From: Betaproteobacteria bacterium
GTDB lineage: Bacteria > Pseudomonadota > Gammaproteobacteria > Burkholderiales > Rhodocyclaceae
Direction: 5' to 3'
Assembly: GCA_009781175.1 (NCBI GenBank)
Contig: WQYQ01000025.1
Location: forward strand, 1 to 52,576
DNA: 52,576 nucleotides
The notes under the pieces: generated by a model
What the model saw: the letters and a program-made list of their open reading frames with translations, nothing else
Told to the model about the DNA's origin: nothing
The model's database searches: none
Shown here: positions 8,038-15,790 of the stretch, in pieces
Layout: each line of letters starts with the position of its first letter
Numbering within the stretch: position 1 is the stretch's first letter
Translations under genes and position numbers: made by a program

Positions 8038-8609
8038 TTCGATGTTCCCGCTCCTGCCGGGGGCATCGGCTTATGTAGATCGACCGTTTTCAGCACCTCC
8101 AGGAACTGAGCGATGTTGTTCTGAACGGCCCGGTTGACGGACTCCACGGCGCGACGAGGGCCCGCCAAGGAATAATCGAAGGGCGTCGTGCCAGAAGAAG
8201 CGATGTCCTGAGTGAATAGGATCTCGCCCGTCTTGCGGTCGATGATTTCGTATCGGGCTGCCGTTTCCGTTGTCATCGAAATACCGGCCCCGGGAAGATC
8301 GAGTTTCAGAATTTTTACGGAAAGATTGACCTTCCTCTCCGCGTCATCCCGGAAAATGGCCGTCCTGTTCAACGTATCGTTCAGCCCCGACTGCCAGAGT
8401 TTAGCAATGCCTACCTCCGTTCCATCGGGGATTTTCCCGGTTCTTTCCTCGGGACTGGCAAGCGTCACGCTCGTCGACTTCAGATCGGCTTCGATTTTCT
8501 TCTGCGAGATGCCGACATTCGGAACGGCAAAGTTCATCGGCGGAAGCGTAATGCAGCCAGACAGAAAAGCGGCTACAAACGCCACGACTGCGAGATGCTG
8601 GATTTTCAT
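8034..8609 (-). CDS. Uncharacterised lipoprotein, 191 residues
   Basis: The N-terminus MKIQHLAVVAFVAAFLSGC is a lipoprotein signal with lipobox LSGC (cysteine at residue 19), so the product is probably lipid-anchored in the envelope. The body holds EVGIAKLWQSGLNDTLNRTAIF, VKILKLDLPGAGISMTTETAARYEIIDRKTGEILF and VNRAVQNNIAQFLEVL. This resembles small lipoproteins that are often annotated only as hypothetical; I cannot name a function. The stop overlaps the start of the 36-residue membrane protein. The upstream neighbour on the same strand is the propeller lipoprotein gene, separated from it by an intrinsic terminator. Confidence 0.75.
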   Translation of the reverse strand: MKIQHLAVVAFVAAFLSGCITLPPMNFAVPNVGISQKKIEADLKSTSVTLASPEERTGKIPDGTEVGIAKLWQSGLNDTLNRTAIFRDDAERKVNLSVKILKLDLPGAGISMTTETAARYEIIDRKTGEILFTQDIASSGTTPFDYSLAGPRRAVESVNRAVQNNIAQFLEVLKTVDLHKPMPPAGAGTSK

Positions 8610-8765
8610 TTTGATTGGTCCTGAAAATGGAAACTAGAAAGCAAGAAATGCCGTAGGCCGCGGAATGACGCGCAGCGCAATTCCAGCCCTTCGATCCGGC
8701 TTTGCATGGGCGGGGTGACGCGGATAAGCGTATCCACGGTGCAGGATTCCCGCGATGCGCAGGCG

Positions 8766-8801
8766 AAAAAGGCCAGGTTCTGTTCACACAGAGCCCGGCC
8801 T
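8766..8801 (-). terminator. Intrinsic terminator of the propeller lipoprotein gene
   Basis: On the minus strand AGGCCGGGCTCTGT, loop GTGA, ACAGAACCTGGCCT form a long stem with two mismatches, followed by TTTTT. It lies 20 bases past the stop of the propeller gene. Confidence 0.8.
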
Positions 8802-8820
8802 GTTCGTGATCCTGCCTCGC

Positions 8821-10018
8821 TCAGCGGGCGATGATGGCAATAGACCGAGGGTAGCCGTCAGTAGAAACAGGCGAACCAACTGCCGTCAGCGATCCATTGG
8901 TATTGATGGCGTAAGCCGAGACATGATACGGCCAACTCACTACATAAACGAAGCTGCCGCTCGGATCGACCGCGACAGACATAGGGCTGTCGCCCGTGGG
9001 AGGAGAAAGAGGCAAACCGACCGCTGTCAGCGACCCATCGGCCGCGATGGCGTAAGTCGAGATACTGCCGCCCGTCACATAAACAAACCTGCCGCTGGGA
9101 TCGACCGCAACAGACCGAGCGCCTGTGCCAAAAGAACCAATCGCTGTTAGTGACCCATCTGTCTTGATGGCGTAAGCCGAGATGCCGCCGTTCGCCACAT
9201 AAACGAAGCTGCCGCTGGGATCGACCGCAATAGAACCAGAGGTGACGCTGTCGCCGCCGCCCGCGCCAAAAGAACCAAGCGCTGTTAGCGTTCCATCGGC
9301 CTTGATGACGTAGGCCGAGATGCCGCTGCTATTCGCTACATAAACGAACTTGCCGTTGGGATCGACCGCAAGAGAGGTAGGGCCGGAGCCCGTGGCAAAA
9401 GAACCAAGCGCTGTCAGCGATCCATTGGCTTGGATGGCGTAGGCCGAGACATCGTTGCTGCCGTTATTTGCCACATACACGAATCTGCCGCTGGGATCGA
9501 CCGTGACAGACCGAGGGGCGGCGCCTGCGGCAAAGCGCGAATCAACCGTTGTTAGCGACCCATCGGCTTTGATGGTGTAGACCGAGACATCGTTGCTATG
9601 GTTATTCGCCACATAAACGAACCTGCCGCGGGGGTCGACCGCAATAGACCAAGGGGTGAGTTCTGAGATGTAGGTCGCACGGAAAGGCGAACCCGGAATC
9701 GGCTTGAGCGTTCCATCGGCCTCGATGGTGTAGGCCGAGACGCTGTTGCCGAAGTCACTCGCTACATAGGCAAACCGCGTAGACGTCGAGGGATTTGAAC
9801 CGCCGCCATCGTTGCCGTTGCCACCGCTGCCGTTGTCGCCAGAATTGCCACCGCCACCACCGTTGTTCCCGCCACCGCCAGCAACGGAAGAAACCGGGTC
9901 TCCGCCGCCGCTACCGCCTCCGCCGCACGCGGCCAGGGCGGCGATGAGGACGACGCTCAAGGCCCATTTAAAATGATTGATTATTGCTCTGGGGGGGGGG
10001 GGTGAAAGAAACTTTCAT
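8821..10018 (-). CDS. YncE/lactonase-like beta-propeller lipoprotein, frame interrupted at a poly-C tract
   Basis: The body (8821-9960) has about seven repeats of the form FVYVANxxSNDVSAYxIxADGSLT and AVDPSGRFVYVAN, a 6-phosphogluconolactonase/YncE-like propeller. It is preceded by LSVVLIAALAAC (lipobox LAAC) and a Gly/Ser/Asn-rich linker. The only ATG with a good ribosome site (GAGGCGAGGAG) is at 10018, followed by MKVSFT and a run of 12 C (9991-10002). With 12 C the frame ends at TAA soon after; with 11 C it would read straight into the lipoprotein signal peptide as a 398-residue protein. The span, 1198 bases, is one base over a multiple of three. A downstream TTG start (9960) lacks a ribosome site. 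This is either phase variation in the off state or a homopolymer sequencing error. Confidence 0.75.
9991..10002 (-). repeat. 12-base poly-C (poly-G on plus) tract within the 5' coding region
   Basis: Twelve consecutive G on the plus strand, directly between the start codon with its Shine-Dalgarno and the lipoprotein signal peptide of the propeller gene. It is by far the longest homopolymer in the window. A tract of 11 (or 8 or 14) would restore the frame. Confidence 0.9.
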
Positions 10019-10274
10019 TGTAACGCTCCTCGCCTCATAGGGAAAACTTGAAATGACGGAAACAGCCATGAACCGCTCCAGGCCGAAACTTGGTGTTTGC
10101 GCGCGACTGATCGATGCAACGCAACGCAAAACCCCGCGAGCATAGATGAAAGCAAGTGTTACCGCCAGTTACGTATTCACCCGGCATTTCTTCGCATGAC
10201 GCCCCAAAACCTTGTGGGCATCACGTTTGTTGTGCAGTAAGCCGGGAGGCGCCTGAATCGCAAACAATTGTTAC

Positions 10275-10306
10275 GTGAATTACTCCAAGCTGAAGTATGG
10301 GGTTTC
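10275..10306 (-). repeat. Partial copy (terminal hairpin) of the 122-bp palindromic repeat family
   Basis: GTGAATTACTCCAAGCTGAAGTATGGGG closely matches the terminal hairpin and GTGAxTCAC end of the family. The other two hairpins are absent, so this is a decayed or solo end. It lies in non-coding DNA. Confidence 0.5.
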
Positions 10307-10374
10307 TTCTCCACGCAGCGGGAGCGCCACAGGGCAATCGCACGAATGCCAATGCCATGAAAAACCACCCCTCC

Positions 10375-10475
10375 CCAACCCTCCCCTTCGAGCTGCGCCC
10401 GAAGGGGAGGGAGCAAAACCGACAGCCTGCGCGGGTCGAAGGTTTTTTCCCTCCCTTGCGCACAGCGTCGGGGAG
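10375..10475. repeat. Pair of C/G-rich palindromes
   Basis: CTCCCCTTCGAGCTGCGCCCGAAGGGGAG (10382-10410) is a hairpin with a perfect nine-base arm pair. A second hairpin, CCCTCCC paired with GGGAGGG, lies at about 10449-10478. Blocks of this kind often recur in betaproteobacterial intergenic DNA, but this is from memory and no other copy occurs in the window. Confidence 0.45.
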
Positions 10476-10587
10476 GGGTTGCCGGCCACGGATAACAGCA
10501 TTCATGCGATTGCCTTGGTAGGCGCCTATTTATTTGACATTGTTCTACAAGTAGGGCCTTGCAAAATTCATAGGTTTGTTTTTGTGT

Positions 10588-10670
10588 TGTCGCTGCGTGG
10601 CGACATTAAATCCTCTGGTTTTTGTTTATTGTTGTTTTTAAAAACTTTTGTGTGTCGCTGTTGGGCGACA
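10588..10670. promoter_or_regulatory. Two GlrR-like enhancer boxes, TGTC-N10-GACA
   Basis: TGTCGC-TGCGTG-GCGACA at 10588-10605 and TGTCGC-TGTTGG-GCGACA at 10653-10670 are perfect 6+6+6 palindromes. They match the TGTC-N10-GACA sites bound by E. coli GlrR as recalled from the literature. A third box (15012-15029) precedes the operon that encodes the GlrR homologue. On the minus strand, AT-rich DNA follows both regions. The target promoter of this pair is not clear. Confidence 0.65.
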
Positions 10671-10706
10671 TTGGGCCTGGCGGGGAAAAACGCTCAAATT
10701 GCAGGT

Positions 10707-12065
10707 CTAGTCGGCCGCTGTCTTGAAGCTGGCGGGTTCCAACTGATAGCGCGAGAGCAGGCGGTAGAACTCGGTCCGGTTGCGTTTGGCGAGCCGGGCG
10801 GCATGGGCGACATTGCCTTCGGTCAGGCGCAGCAGGCGGATCAGATAATCGCGTTCGAAGCGTCGCCGTGCATCTTCGAAAGACTCGATTTCCGTGAAGT
10901 CGCTTTGGATGGCGCGTTGCACCAGCGCCGCCGGCACGATGGCAGTCGTCGAAAGGGCAACCGCTTGTTCCACCACGTTGAGCAATTGCCGCACATTCCC
11001 GGGCCAGGGTGCGCCGACGAGCAGTTCCATCGCGTCGGGCGCGAAGCTGTTGACCGGCCGGCGATAGCGCCGGGCGAGCCGTTGCAGGAAGTGATTGGCG
11101 AGCAGCGGAATGTCTTCGCGCCGTTCCGAGAGCGGCGGCAGCGCGAGCGATATGACGTTGAGCCGGTAGTAAAGATCGTCACGGAAACGGTTTTCGGCAC
11201 GTGCCTGGTCGAGGTTTTGATGGGTGGCCGAAATGATGCGCACATCGATCGGCACGCTGCGCGTGGCGCCGACCGGTCTGACCTGGCGTTCTTCGAGCAC
11301 GCGCAGGAGTTTGACCTGCAAGGGTAAAGGCATGTCACCGATTTCGTCGAGAAACAGCGTGCCGCCTTTGGCGGCCTGAAACAGCCCTTCGTGATCGCGG
11401 TGCGCGCCGGTGAAAGCGCCTTTGACGTGGCCGAACAGTTCGGATTCGAGCAGGGGTTCGGGGATCGCGCCGCAATTGACCGCCAGGAAATGGCCGTCCG
11501 CGCGGTTGCTGGCCTTGTGAATCGCGCGTGCGAGCAGTTCTTTGCCCGAACCGCTGGGGCCCGAGATGAAAACGCTGACTTCGCTATTCGCGACGAGTTT
11601 GGCCTGTTGGAGAAAGGTCTCCATTTTCGAGCTGCGTGTGATGATTTCTTCACGCCAGGCGTTGTCGCTGTCTTCGCCCGCACTTGTGCGCCCGGCGACA
11701 TTGACCGCTCTGCGCAGTTGGGCAATCAGTTCGGGGGCGTCGTAAGGCTTTGTCAGGTAACCGAAAACGCCGCGGCGCATGGCTTCGACCGCATCGGGAA
11801 TGCTGCCGTGCGCCGTCAGGACGATCACCGGAAGGGAGGGGTGCTGGTGGTGGATCTGGTCGAACAGGGCCATTCCGTCGATGCCCGGCATACGCAGGTC
11901 GGTCACGACGACATCGGGCCGGACCGTTTCGAGCGACGCTTGGGCGGCTTCCGCGCTCGATGCCGGCGCGACTTCGAAGCCGTTGGCCTTGAGCCGGATC
12001 GCCAGCAGGCGGAGCAGGTCGGGGTCGTCGTCGACGAGCAGAACGCGCGGGTTGGATTTGTTCAT
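10707..12065 (-). CDS. glrR: Sigma-54-dependent response regulator, GlrR/QseF-like
   Basis: 452 residues in three parts. The receiver domain (about 1-125) has the acidic pair DDD and phosphoacceptor Asp in VVVTDLRMPG. The AAA+ domain (about 140-375) has Walker A SGPSGSGKELLARAIH, the sigma-54 contact loop GAFTGA and Walker B GGTLFLDEIGDM. A Fis-type helix-turn-helix lies at the end (NVAHAARLAKRNRTEFYRLL), close to the GlrR C-terminus. It activates sigma-54 promoters when phosphorylated by GlrK. Its ATG overlaps the qseG-like stop as ATGA. Candidate binding sites TGTC-N10-GACA lie both downstream of the gene and upstream of the operon, suggesting autoregulation. Confidence 0.9.
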   Translation of the reverse strand: MNKSNPRVLLVDDDPDLLRLLAIRLKANGFEVAPASSAEAAQASLETVRPDVVVTDLRMPGIDGMALFDQIHHQHPSLPVIVLTAHGSIPDAVEAMRRGVFGYLTKPYDAPELIAQLRRAVNVAGRTSAGEDSDNAWREEIITRSSKMETFLQQAKLVANSEVSVFISGPSGSGKELLARAIHKASNRADGHFLAVNCGAIPEPLLESELFGHVKGAFTGAHRDHEGLFQAAKGGTLFLDEIGDMPLPLQVKLLRVLEERQVRPVGATRSVPIDVRIISATHQNLDQARAENRFRDDLYYRLNVISLALPPLSERREDIPLLANHFLQRLARRYRRPVNSFAPDAMELLVGAPWPGNVRQLLNVVEQAVALSTTAIVPAALVQRAIQSDFTEIESFEDARRRFERDYLIRLLRLTEGNVAHAARLAKRNRTEFYRLLSRYQLEPASFKTAAD

Positions 12066-12646
12066 TGGGGTCGAGTGTTGCGGTCCAGCATTTTTCGCTC
12101 GATTTCCCGGATCGCATCGAGTTTTTTCTGGAGTTGCTCGTTGGTCTGTTGCTGGGCGTCGGCGCGGCGGGTTTCATCGCGCAGCTTTTGCTGGCTGTTG
12201 TTCAAAGCCTCGTCGAGCCGCCGGTTTTCCTGCAAACCGAACAGGAGAATGGCCGCGATCGGATGAATCCGGCCACGGCCATTCGTTTCGCCCGGCGTGA
12301 CATCGAGCAATACGATTGCGCGGTTGCGATCACCATGTGGAGCAGGTGCCAGCGCGTAAAAGGCGGCCAGGCGGAGCCGGTTTTCCTCACTGCGCGCGCT
12401 GCTCCATGCCTTGCGTAATGCTTCGCCGCGAACGTTCAGTTCGTTGGGGGGCAGGGTACGGTAACCCGCAACTTCTTCCAATAACCCCGCAAGTTCGAGT
12501 TGCTTGGCGGTTACGACTTCTTCGAGACGTGTCTGTGGCGCGGCAGCGGACGATGGCTGCGCGTCGGCAAGCGACGGCGGCACGGTATTACACGCGCTTA
12601 AGCCGAGAAGCCCAAGCAAGATGATGGTTTTAGCGCTGTGCCTCAT
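12062..12646 (-). CDS. QseG/YfhG-like lipoprotein between kinase and regulator genes
   Basis: 194 residues with lipoprotein signal LLGLLGLSAC (cysteine about residue 19) and a C-terminal coiled coil rich in Gln, Arg and Asp (NNSQQKLRDETRRADAQQQT). In E. coli the outer-membrane lipoprotein QseG sits between glrK and glrR and controls the kinase. Position, lipobox, coiled coil and size suggest the same role here, although residue-level similarity to QseG is not obvious to me. ATGA overlaps at both ends join it tightly to glrK and glrR. Confidence 0.7.
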   Translation of the reverse strand: MRHSAKTIILLGLLGLSACNTVPPSLADAQPSSAAAPQTRLEEVVTAKQLELAGLLEEVAGYRTLPPNELNVRGEALRKAWSSARSEENRLRLAAFYALAPAPHGDRNRAIVLLDVTPGETNGRGRIHPIAAILLFGLQENRRLDEALNNSQQKLRDETRRADAQQQTNEQLQKKLDAIREIERKMLDRNTRPQ

Positions 12647-14082
12647 GATGCTTCGCTAAATTTAGCCGGCAGGCGGAGCCTGACTCTTGAGCCGGTTGGG
12701 TGATTGTTGAGCAGAATGACGTCGCCGCCGTGGGCGACGACAAGCTCTTTAACGATGGATAAACCCAGGCCGCTGCCTTTTACGGAGTTGTTGTCGGCCG
12801 GTGTGATGCCCTGGAAGAAAGGTTCAAAGACGCGTTGCTGCGCCTCTTGTGGAACGCCCGGGCCGAAATCCGCGACCTCAATGATGATCCAACGCCCGTC
12901 CGCTCTGGCTTCAAGCTGGATTACGCTGTTCTGCGGCGCGTATTTGATCGCGTTGGAGATCAGGTTGTCGAGGATGACACGCAATTTTTCCGCGTCCGCG
13001 GCAACCGTCAAATCGGCGCCTTTGGTCTGTAAGGCAATGTGTTTTGCGGTCAGCGCAAGCTGGTGGTCGCGCGCCAGCGTGTTGAAAATATCGCTCAGCA
13101 CAACGGGCTTGAGTTCCAAAACCGCGGGCTGGAAACGGATGCTGCTGTAATCGAGCAGGTTTTCGATCAGTTGTCGCAATCGGATGGTGTTGTCGCGCAG
13201 GATATCGGCGATTTCACGCTGCTCGGGATTCAAGGCGCCGCCAACGCCGTCGAGCAATAGTTGCGAGCCTTCATAGACCGCCGTGAGCGGGGTTTTCAAT
13301 TCATGCGATACGTGATGCAAGAAGCGGGTTTTTTGCGCCTCGACTTCCGAGAGCCGCAGCCGCAGCCATTCGAGTTGTTCGGCGATGATTTCCAGATCAC
13401 GCGGACCGCGGATGCTAATGGGCTGGTCCGAGAGGCCGTCGCCAAGGCGGCGAATAACGGCCGAGAGCCGCTTGATTGGACGGTGCACGAGAACGATCAG
13501 ACCGAAACCGAGCGCCAAGGTGATCGGCCCCAGGGTAGAAAGACGCAGCAGCGTGGAGCGGCGGGCGCGTTCGGTTTGTTGGCGCATCGCTTCCGTTTCG
13601 GCGCTGGTGCGGTTGTCGATGACTTGCGTCAGGGTATTCACATGCGCCGTCATCTGATCAAAAGTCGCGCCCAGCATCCGGCCATCGGTAAGGGGATTGT
13701 CGGGATGGCTGATTGCTTTCCAGACGGCGGCTTCCTGGCGTTTGATTTCGCGGATGGGTATGCGCAGGCTGTCTTCCGCAGAGAAGTCGCCCAAACGCGC
13801 CAGGGTTTCGAACATGCGGTCGCGCAGCGTCGTGTAGTCTTCCAGGCCCGCTTGGTCGTCGAGTACGAGTTGCTGACGCGCGAGGCGTTCAAGGCCCACG
13901 AGCACTTCGGACAACTGGCGGGCGTCGCGTGTAGCAGATACGGAACGGTCGATGACGTTCTGACTGCGGACAGCCATCTTGTCGAGCGAAACCAAGGCAT
14001 CTATCAACGCGATGACAAGTGGAATCGCCGTCAGTATCAAGCCCGCGACTAAAAGTGAGAGAAGAGAACCCCGAAATCTCAC
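12643..14082 (-). CDS. glrK: Sensor histidine kinase, GlrK/QseE-like
   Basis: 479 residues from GTG 14082 (RFRGSLLSLLVAGLILTAIP, first membrane helix). A TTG at 14133 would extend it by 17 residues into the upstream gene. A periplasmic helical region with LARQQLVLDD, a second helix (LGPITLALGFGLIVLVHRPI), a HAMP domain, then HisKA with the phosphorylated histidine in HHVSHELKTPLTAVYEG. The ATPase has N box NLISNAIKYAP, G1 VADFGPGVP and G2 GSGLGLSIVKELV. The architecture and PI(K/R)LSAVI segment resemble GlrK. It should phosphorylate GlrR encoded two genes downstream. The signal it senses is unknown; the upstream FeeM-type gene suggests a lipid-related one. Confidence 0.88.
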   Translation of the reverse strand: MRFRGSLLSLLVAGLILTAIPLVIALIDALVSLDKMAVRSQNVIDRSVSATRDARQLSEVLVGLERLARQQLVLDDQAGLEDYTTLRDRMFETLARLGDFSAEDSLRIPIREIKRQEAAVWKAISHPDNPLTDGRMLGATFDQMTAHVNTLTQVIDNRTSAETEAMRQQTERARRSTLLRLSTLGPITLALGFGLIVLVHRPIKRLSAVIRRLGDGLSDQPISIRGPRDLEIIAEQLEWLRLRLSEVEAQKTRFLHHVSHELKTPLTAVYEGSQLLLDGVGGALNPEQREIADILRDNTIRLRQLIENLLDYSSIRFQPAVLELKPVVLSDIFNTLARDHQLALTAKHIALQTKGADLTVAADAEKLRVILDNLISNAIKYAPQNSVIQLEARADGRWIIIEVADFGPGVPQEAQQRVFEPFFQGITPADNNSVKGSGLGLSIVKELVVAHGGDVILLNNHPTGSRVRLRLPAKFSEAS

Positions 14083-14107
14083 CCGCCGCCCCGAACTCCT
14101 GGCTGCT

Positions 14108-14887
14108 TCAAGCCATTGCGGGGACCGCGGCAAATAAGCCGCTCTCCTGGCATGCTGGACTGATTATCTGCGTTGCTGCGCTGCGTTGCTGACGCCGGCG
14201 TTCTATGGTCGGCACAGATCTGAGTGCGCTCAGGGGGGTGTGGAGTAGCACGGCAGGTGCACCAACGCGTTCGCATAAGGTTTCTTGGCCTTTGATCTGG
14301 AAACCCATGACACGCCGGTAAAAAGCGGCATGTCTGGGATGGCATTCTACAAACACCTCGGTCGACGCGGTCGGGTGATAGCCTACACGGCAAGCGATTT
14401 CGATCATCGGGTCGAGAATATCGAGGATGTTCAAATCGGTATCCATCGCCAGGCGGCTGAACTCGGCAACGCAAGCTCCCGCGCTGCGGCGAGCATCGAT
14501 TTCGGTTTGGTAACGGGCGTCGGCGAGCAATCCTTCGCCACGGTCCATGCGTAAGGTTACCGTACCCAGCGCGCGCGTGCTATCCATTGCGACTATGACG
14601 ATTTCATTTTCCCCAATGCTGCGCTCCAGGGATGCGTCGTGCGCGAGAAACCCTGCGCTGCGGTATTGCCGCTCCACGAGCGCATGCGCCTGGTCGAGTT
14701 GCCAAACCGATCGCGCAACTCCGACATACAGGTCGTCGGTGCGGATTTCATGCGCAGACTCTGCTGCCAGCCGCTGGAATATTTCGATAAATCCTGCGGC
14801 GAAGCGCGCAGCAAGATGCTGAGACGGATGTGTGTCGAGTATCTGGGGGGCACGCATTAAGGCGGGCTCAAGTGCTGCATTGAGCAT
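14108..14887 (-). CDS. FeeM-type N-acyl amino acid synthase (GNAT/autoinducer-synthase fold)
   Basis: 259 residues. The core segments LGTVTLRMDRGEGLLADARY, CVAEFSRLAMD, VFVECHPRHAAFYRRVMGF and APAVLLHTPL match the FeeM-like domain that joins long-chain acyl groups (from acyl-ACP) to an amino acid such as tyrosine, and the related exosortase-associated acyltransferases. These are structurally related to LuxI-type signal synthases. The amino-acid substrate cannot be told from sequence. Start ATG 14887 has GGAG upstream. It is the first gene of an operon with glrK, a qseG-like gene and glrR, and a sigma-54-like promoter precedes it at 14932-14948. Confidence 0.8.
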   Translation of the reverse strand: MLNAALEPALMRAPQILDTHPSQHLAARFAAGFIEIFQRLAAESAHEIRTDDLYVGVARSVWQLDQAHALVERQYRSAGFLAHDASLERSIGENEIVIVAMDSTRALGTVTLRMDRGEGLLADARYQTEIDARRSAGACVAEFSRLAMDTDLNILDILDPMIEIACRVGYHPTASTEVFVECHPRHAAFYRRVMGFQIKGQETLCERVGAPAVLLHTPLSALRSVPTIERRRQQRSAATQIISPACQESGLFAAVPAMA

Positions 14888-14931
14888 TTACTTTGGTCTC
14901 CGGGTTTCGGAAAAAATCTCCAGAACCCTGA

Positions 14932-14948
14932 AGCAACATTCATGCAAA
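14932..14948 (-). promoter_or_regulatory. Sigma-54-like promoter of the FeeM-glrK-qseG-glrR operon
   Basis: On the minus strand TTTGCATGAATGTTGCT matches the consensus TTGGCACG-N4-TTGCT at all but two defined positions: one G of the -24 GG and one internal base. The -12 GC is present with the correct 10-base spacing. It lies about 45 bases before the ATG at 14887, and about 100 bases downstream of the centre of a GlrR-like box. Confidence 0.6.
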
Positions 14949-15011
14949 GTAGAGGAATGAATTGTATGTATATGATTTTGTGTGATTTTTAATTTTGCGG
15001 TTTAGTGTGTT

Positions 15012-15029
15012 TGTCGCTTGATAGCGACG
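15012..15029. promoter_or_regulatory. GlrR-like enhancer box upstream of the FeeM operon
   Basis: TGTCGC-TTGATA-GCGACG, the same 6+6+6 layout as the boxes at 10588 and 10653, with one final base changed (A to G). It lies about 64 bases upstream of the sigma-54-like promoter, the usual distance for an enhancer-binding protein, with AT-rich DNA between. It could also be read as a plus-strand hairpin followed by a T-run, but no plus-strand gene ends before it. Confidence 0.6.
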
Positions 15030-15120
15030 GTTTTTTGGGCTGAATCGTTTGTCATAACGCCCGGTTCGCGCCGAACCCCTGTCATAATCCCCGCTTGTCC
15101 TGTCGGCCTTGGGTTCGTCC

Positions 15121-15771
15121 GTGGAATACATTCTTCAATTTGTCGACCTCATCCTGCACCTGGATCGCCATCTCGATGTCCTGCTGGCGACGTATGGGGT
15201 GTGGATTTACGTGATTTTGTTCGTGGTGATTTTTTGCGAGACGGGTCTGGTGGTGACGCCTTTTCTCCCCGGAGATTCGCTGCTGTTCGTCGCCGGCGCT
15301 TTGGCGGCCAGGGGCGGGATCGATATTTCGATACTCGGCGCGAGTTTGTTCGCCGCGGCGGTTTTGGGCGACAACCTGAACTACTGGATCGGCCGTTCCA
15401 TTGGCGCGCGGGTTTTCCGCTGGGAAAAATCGCGCCTTTTCAATCGCGCGGCCTTCGATAAAACGCATGCGTATTTTGAGAAGCATGGCGGCAAAACAAT
15501 CATCGTGGCGCGCTTCATGCCGATCGTGCGGACCTTTTCTCCCTTCGTCGCGGGGGTTGGCAAGATGACTTATGCGCGTTTCCTGCCCCTGGATATTCTG
15601 GGCGGCGCGCTGTGGATCTTCAGCTTGACGCTGGCGGGCTACTGGTTCGGCAATTTGCCCTGGGTTAAACAGAATCTCAGCTTCGTTATTTTTGGAATAA
15701 TCGGACTTTCCCTTTTGCCGCTTTTGATCGCCTATTTGCGCGCCAAGCTGGCGCCCAAAGGCGCGGCTTAA
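15121..15771 (+). CDS. DedA-family inner membrane protein
   Basis: 216 residues from GTG 15121 (EYILQFVDLILHLDRHLD). Diagnostic DedA segments are ETGLVVTPFLPGDSLLF, LGDNLNYWIGR, and FEKHGGKTIIVARFMPIVRTFSPFVAGVG, the last containing the conserved arginines needed for function in E. coli YqjA/YghB. Several hydrophobic helices are evident. DedA proteins are flippase-like membrane proteins needed for envelope integrity and proton-motive-force homeostasis; some transport undecaprenyl phosphate. The open frame extends to a TTG at 15109, but other family members begin near this GTG. purN follows 19 bases later. Confidence 0.9.
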   Translation: MEYILQFVDLILHLDRHLDVLLATYGVWIYVILFVVIFCETGLVVTPFLPGDSLLFVAGALAARGGIDISILGASLFAAAVLGDNLNYWIGRSIGARVFRWEKSRLFNRAAFDKTHAYFEKHGGKTIIVARFMPIVRTFSPFVAGVGKMTYARFLPLDILGGALWIFSLTLAGYWFGNLPWVKQNLSFVIFGIIGLSLLPLLIAYLRAKLAPKGAA

Positions 15772-15790
15772 GATCCAAGCGCTATCTGCA

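Larger units (their letters stand above)
10019..10706. other. Non-coding region with repeats and GlrR-like boxes between the propeller gene and glrR
   Basis: No convincing gene lies here. It holds, in order: an imperfect long stem-loop at about 10178-10254 (CCCGGC paired with GCCGGG, with inner TGACGCCC paired with GGGCATCA); a partial palindromic repeat (10275-10306); two C/G-rich hairpins (about 10380-10475); a possible degenerate sigma-54 site on the minus strand (10494-10510); an AT-rich stretch; and two TGTC-N10-GACA boxes (10588-10670). A minus-strand sequence at 10151-10168 resembles a sigma-54 promoter, but the GG-to-GC spacing is 11 rather than 10. Confidence 0.6.

Noticed and set aside
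8821..9960. Tandem DNA repeats in the propeller gene as a CRISPR or satellite array
   Set aside because: The roughly 130-150 base periodicity reflects repeated propeller blades in the protein and is diverged at the DNA level. No short direct repeat with unique spacers is present anywhere in the window.
10151..10168. Sigma-54 promoter in front of the propeller lipoprotein gene (TGGC and TTGC elements on the minus strand)
   Set aside because: The GG-to-GC distance is 11, while sigma-54 promoters need 10; kept only as a note.
10177..10416. 79-residue minus-strand ORF
   Set aside because: It crosses a palindromic repeat and a G-rich hairpin, has no ribosome site, and I recognise no domain.
10275..11327. 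A 350-residue open frame on the plus strand opposite glrR
   Set aside because: It runs antisense through the well-defined glrR gene and starts in repeat DNA; its composition is that of a GC-rich shadow frame.
15012..15035. Hairpin followed by a T-run read as a plus-strand terminator
   Set aside because: No plus-strand gene ends upstream; the 6+6+6 layout shared with 10588 and 10653 fits a GlrR-type box better.
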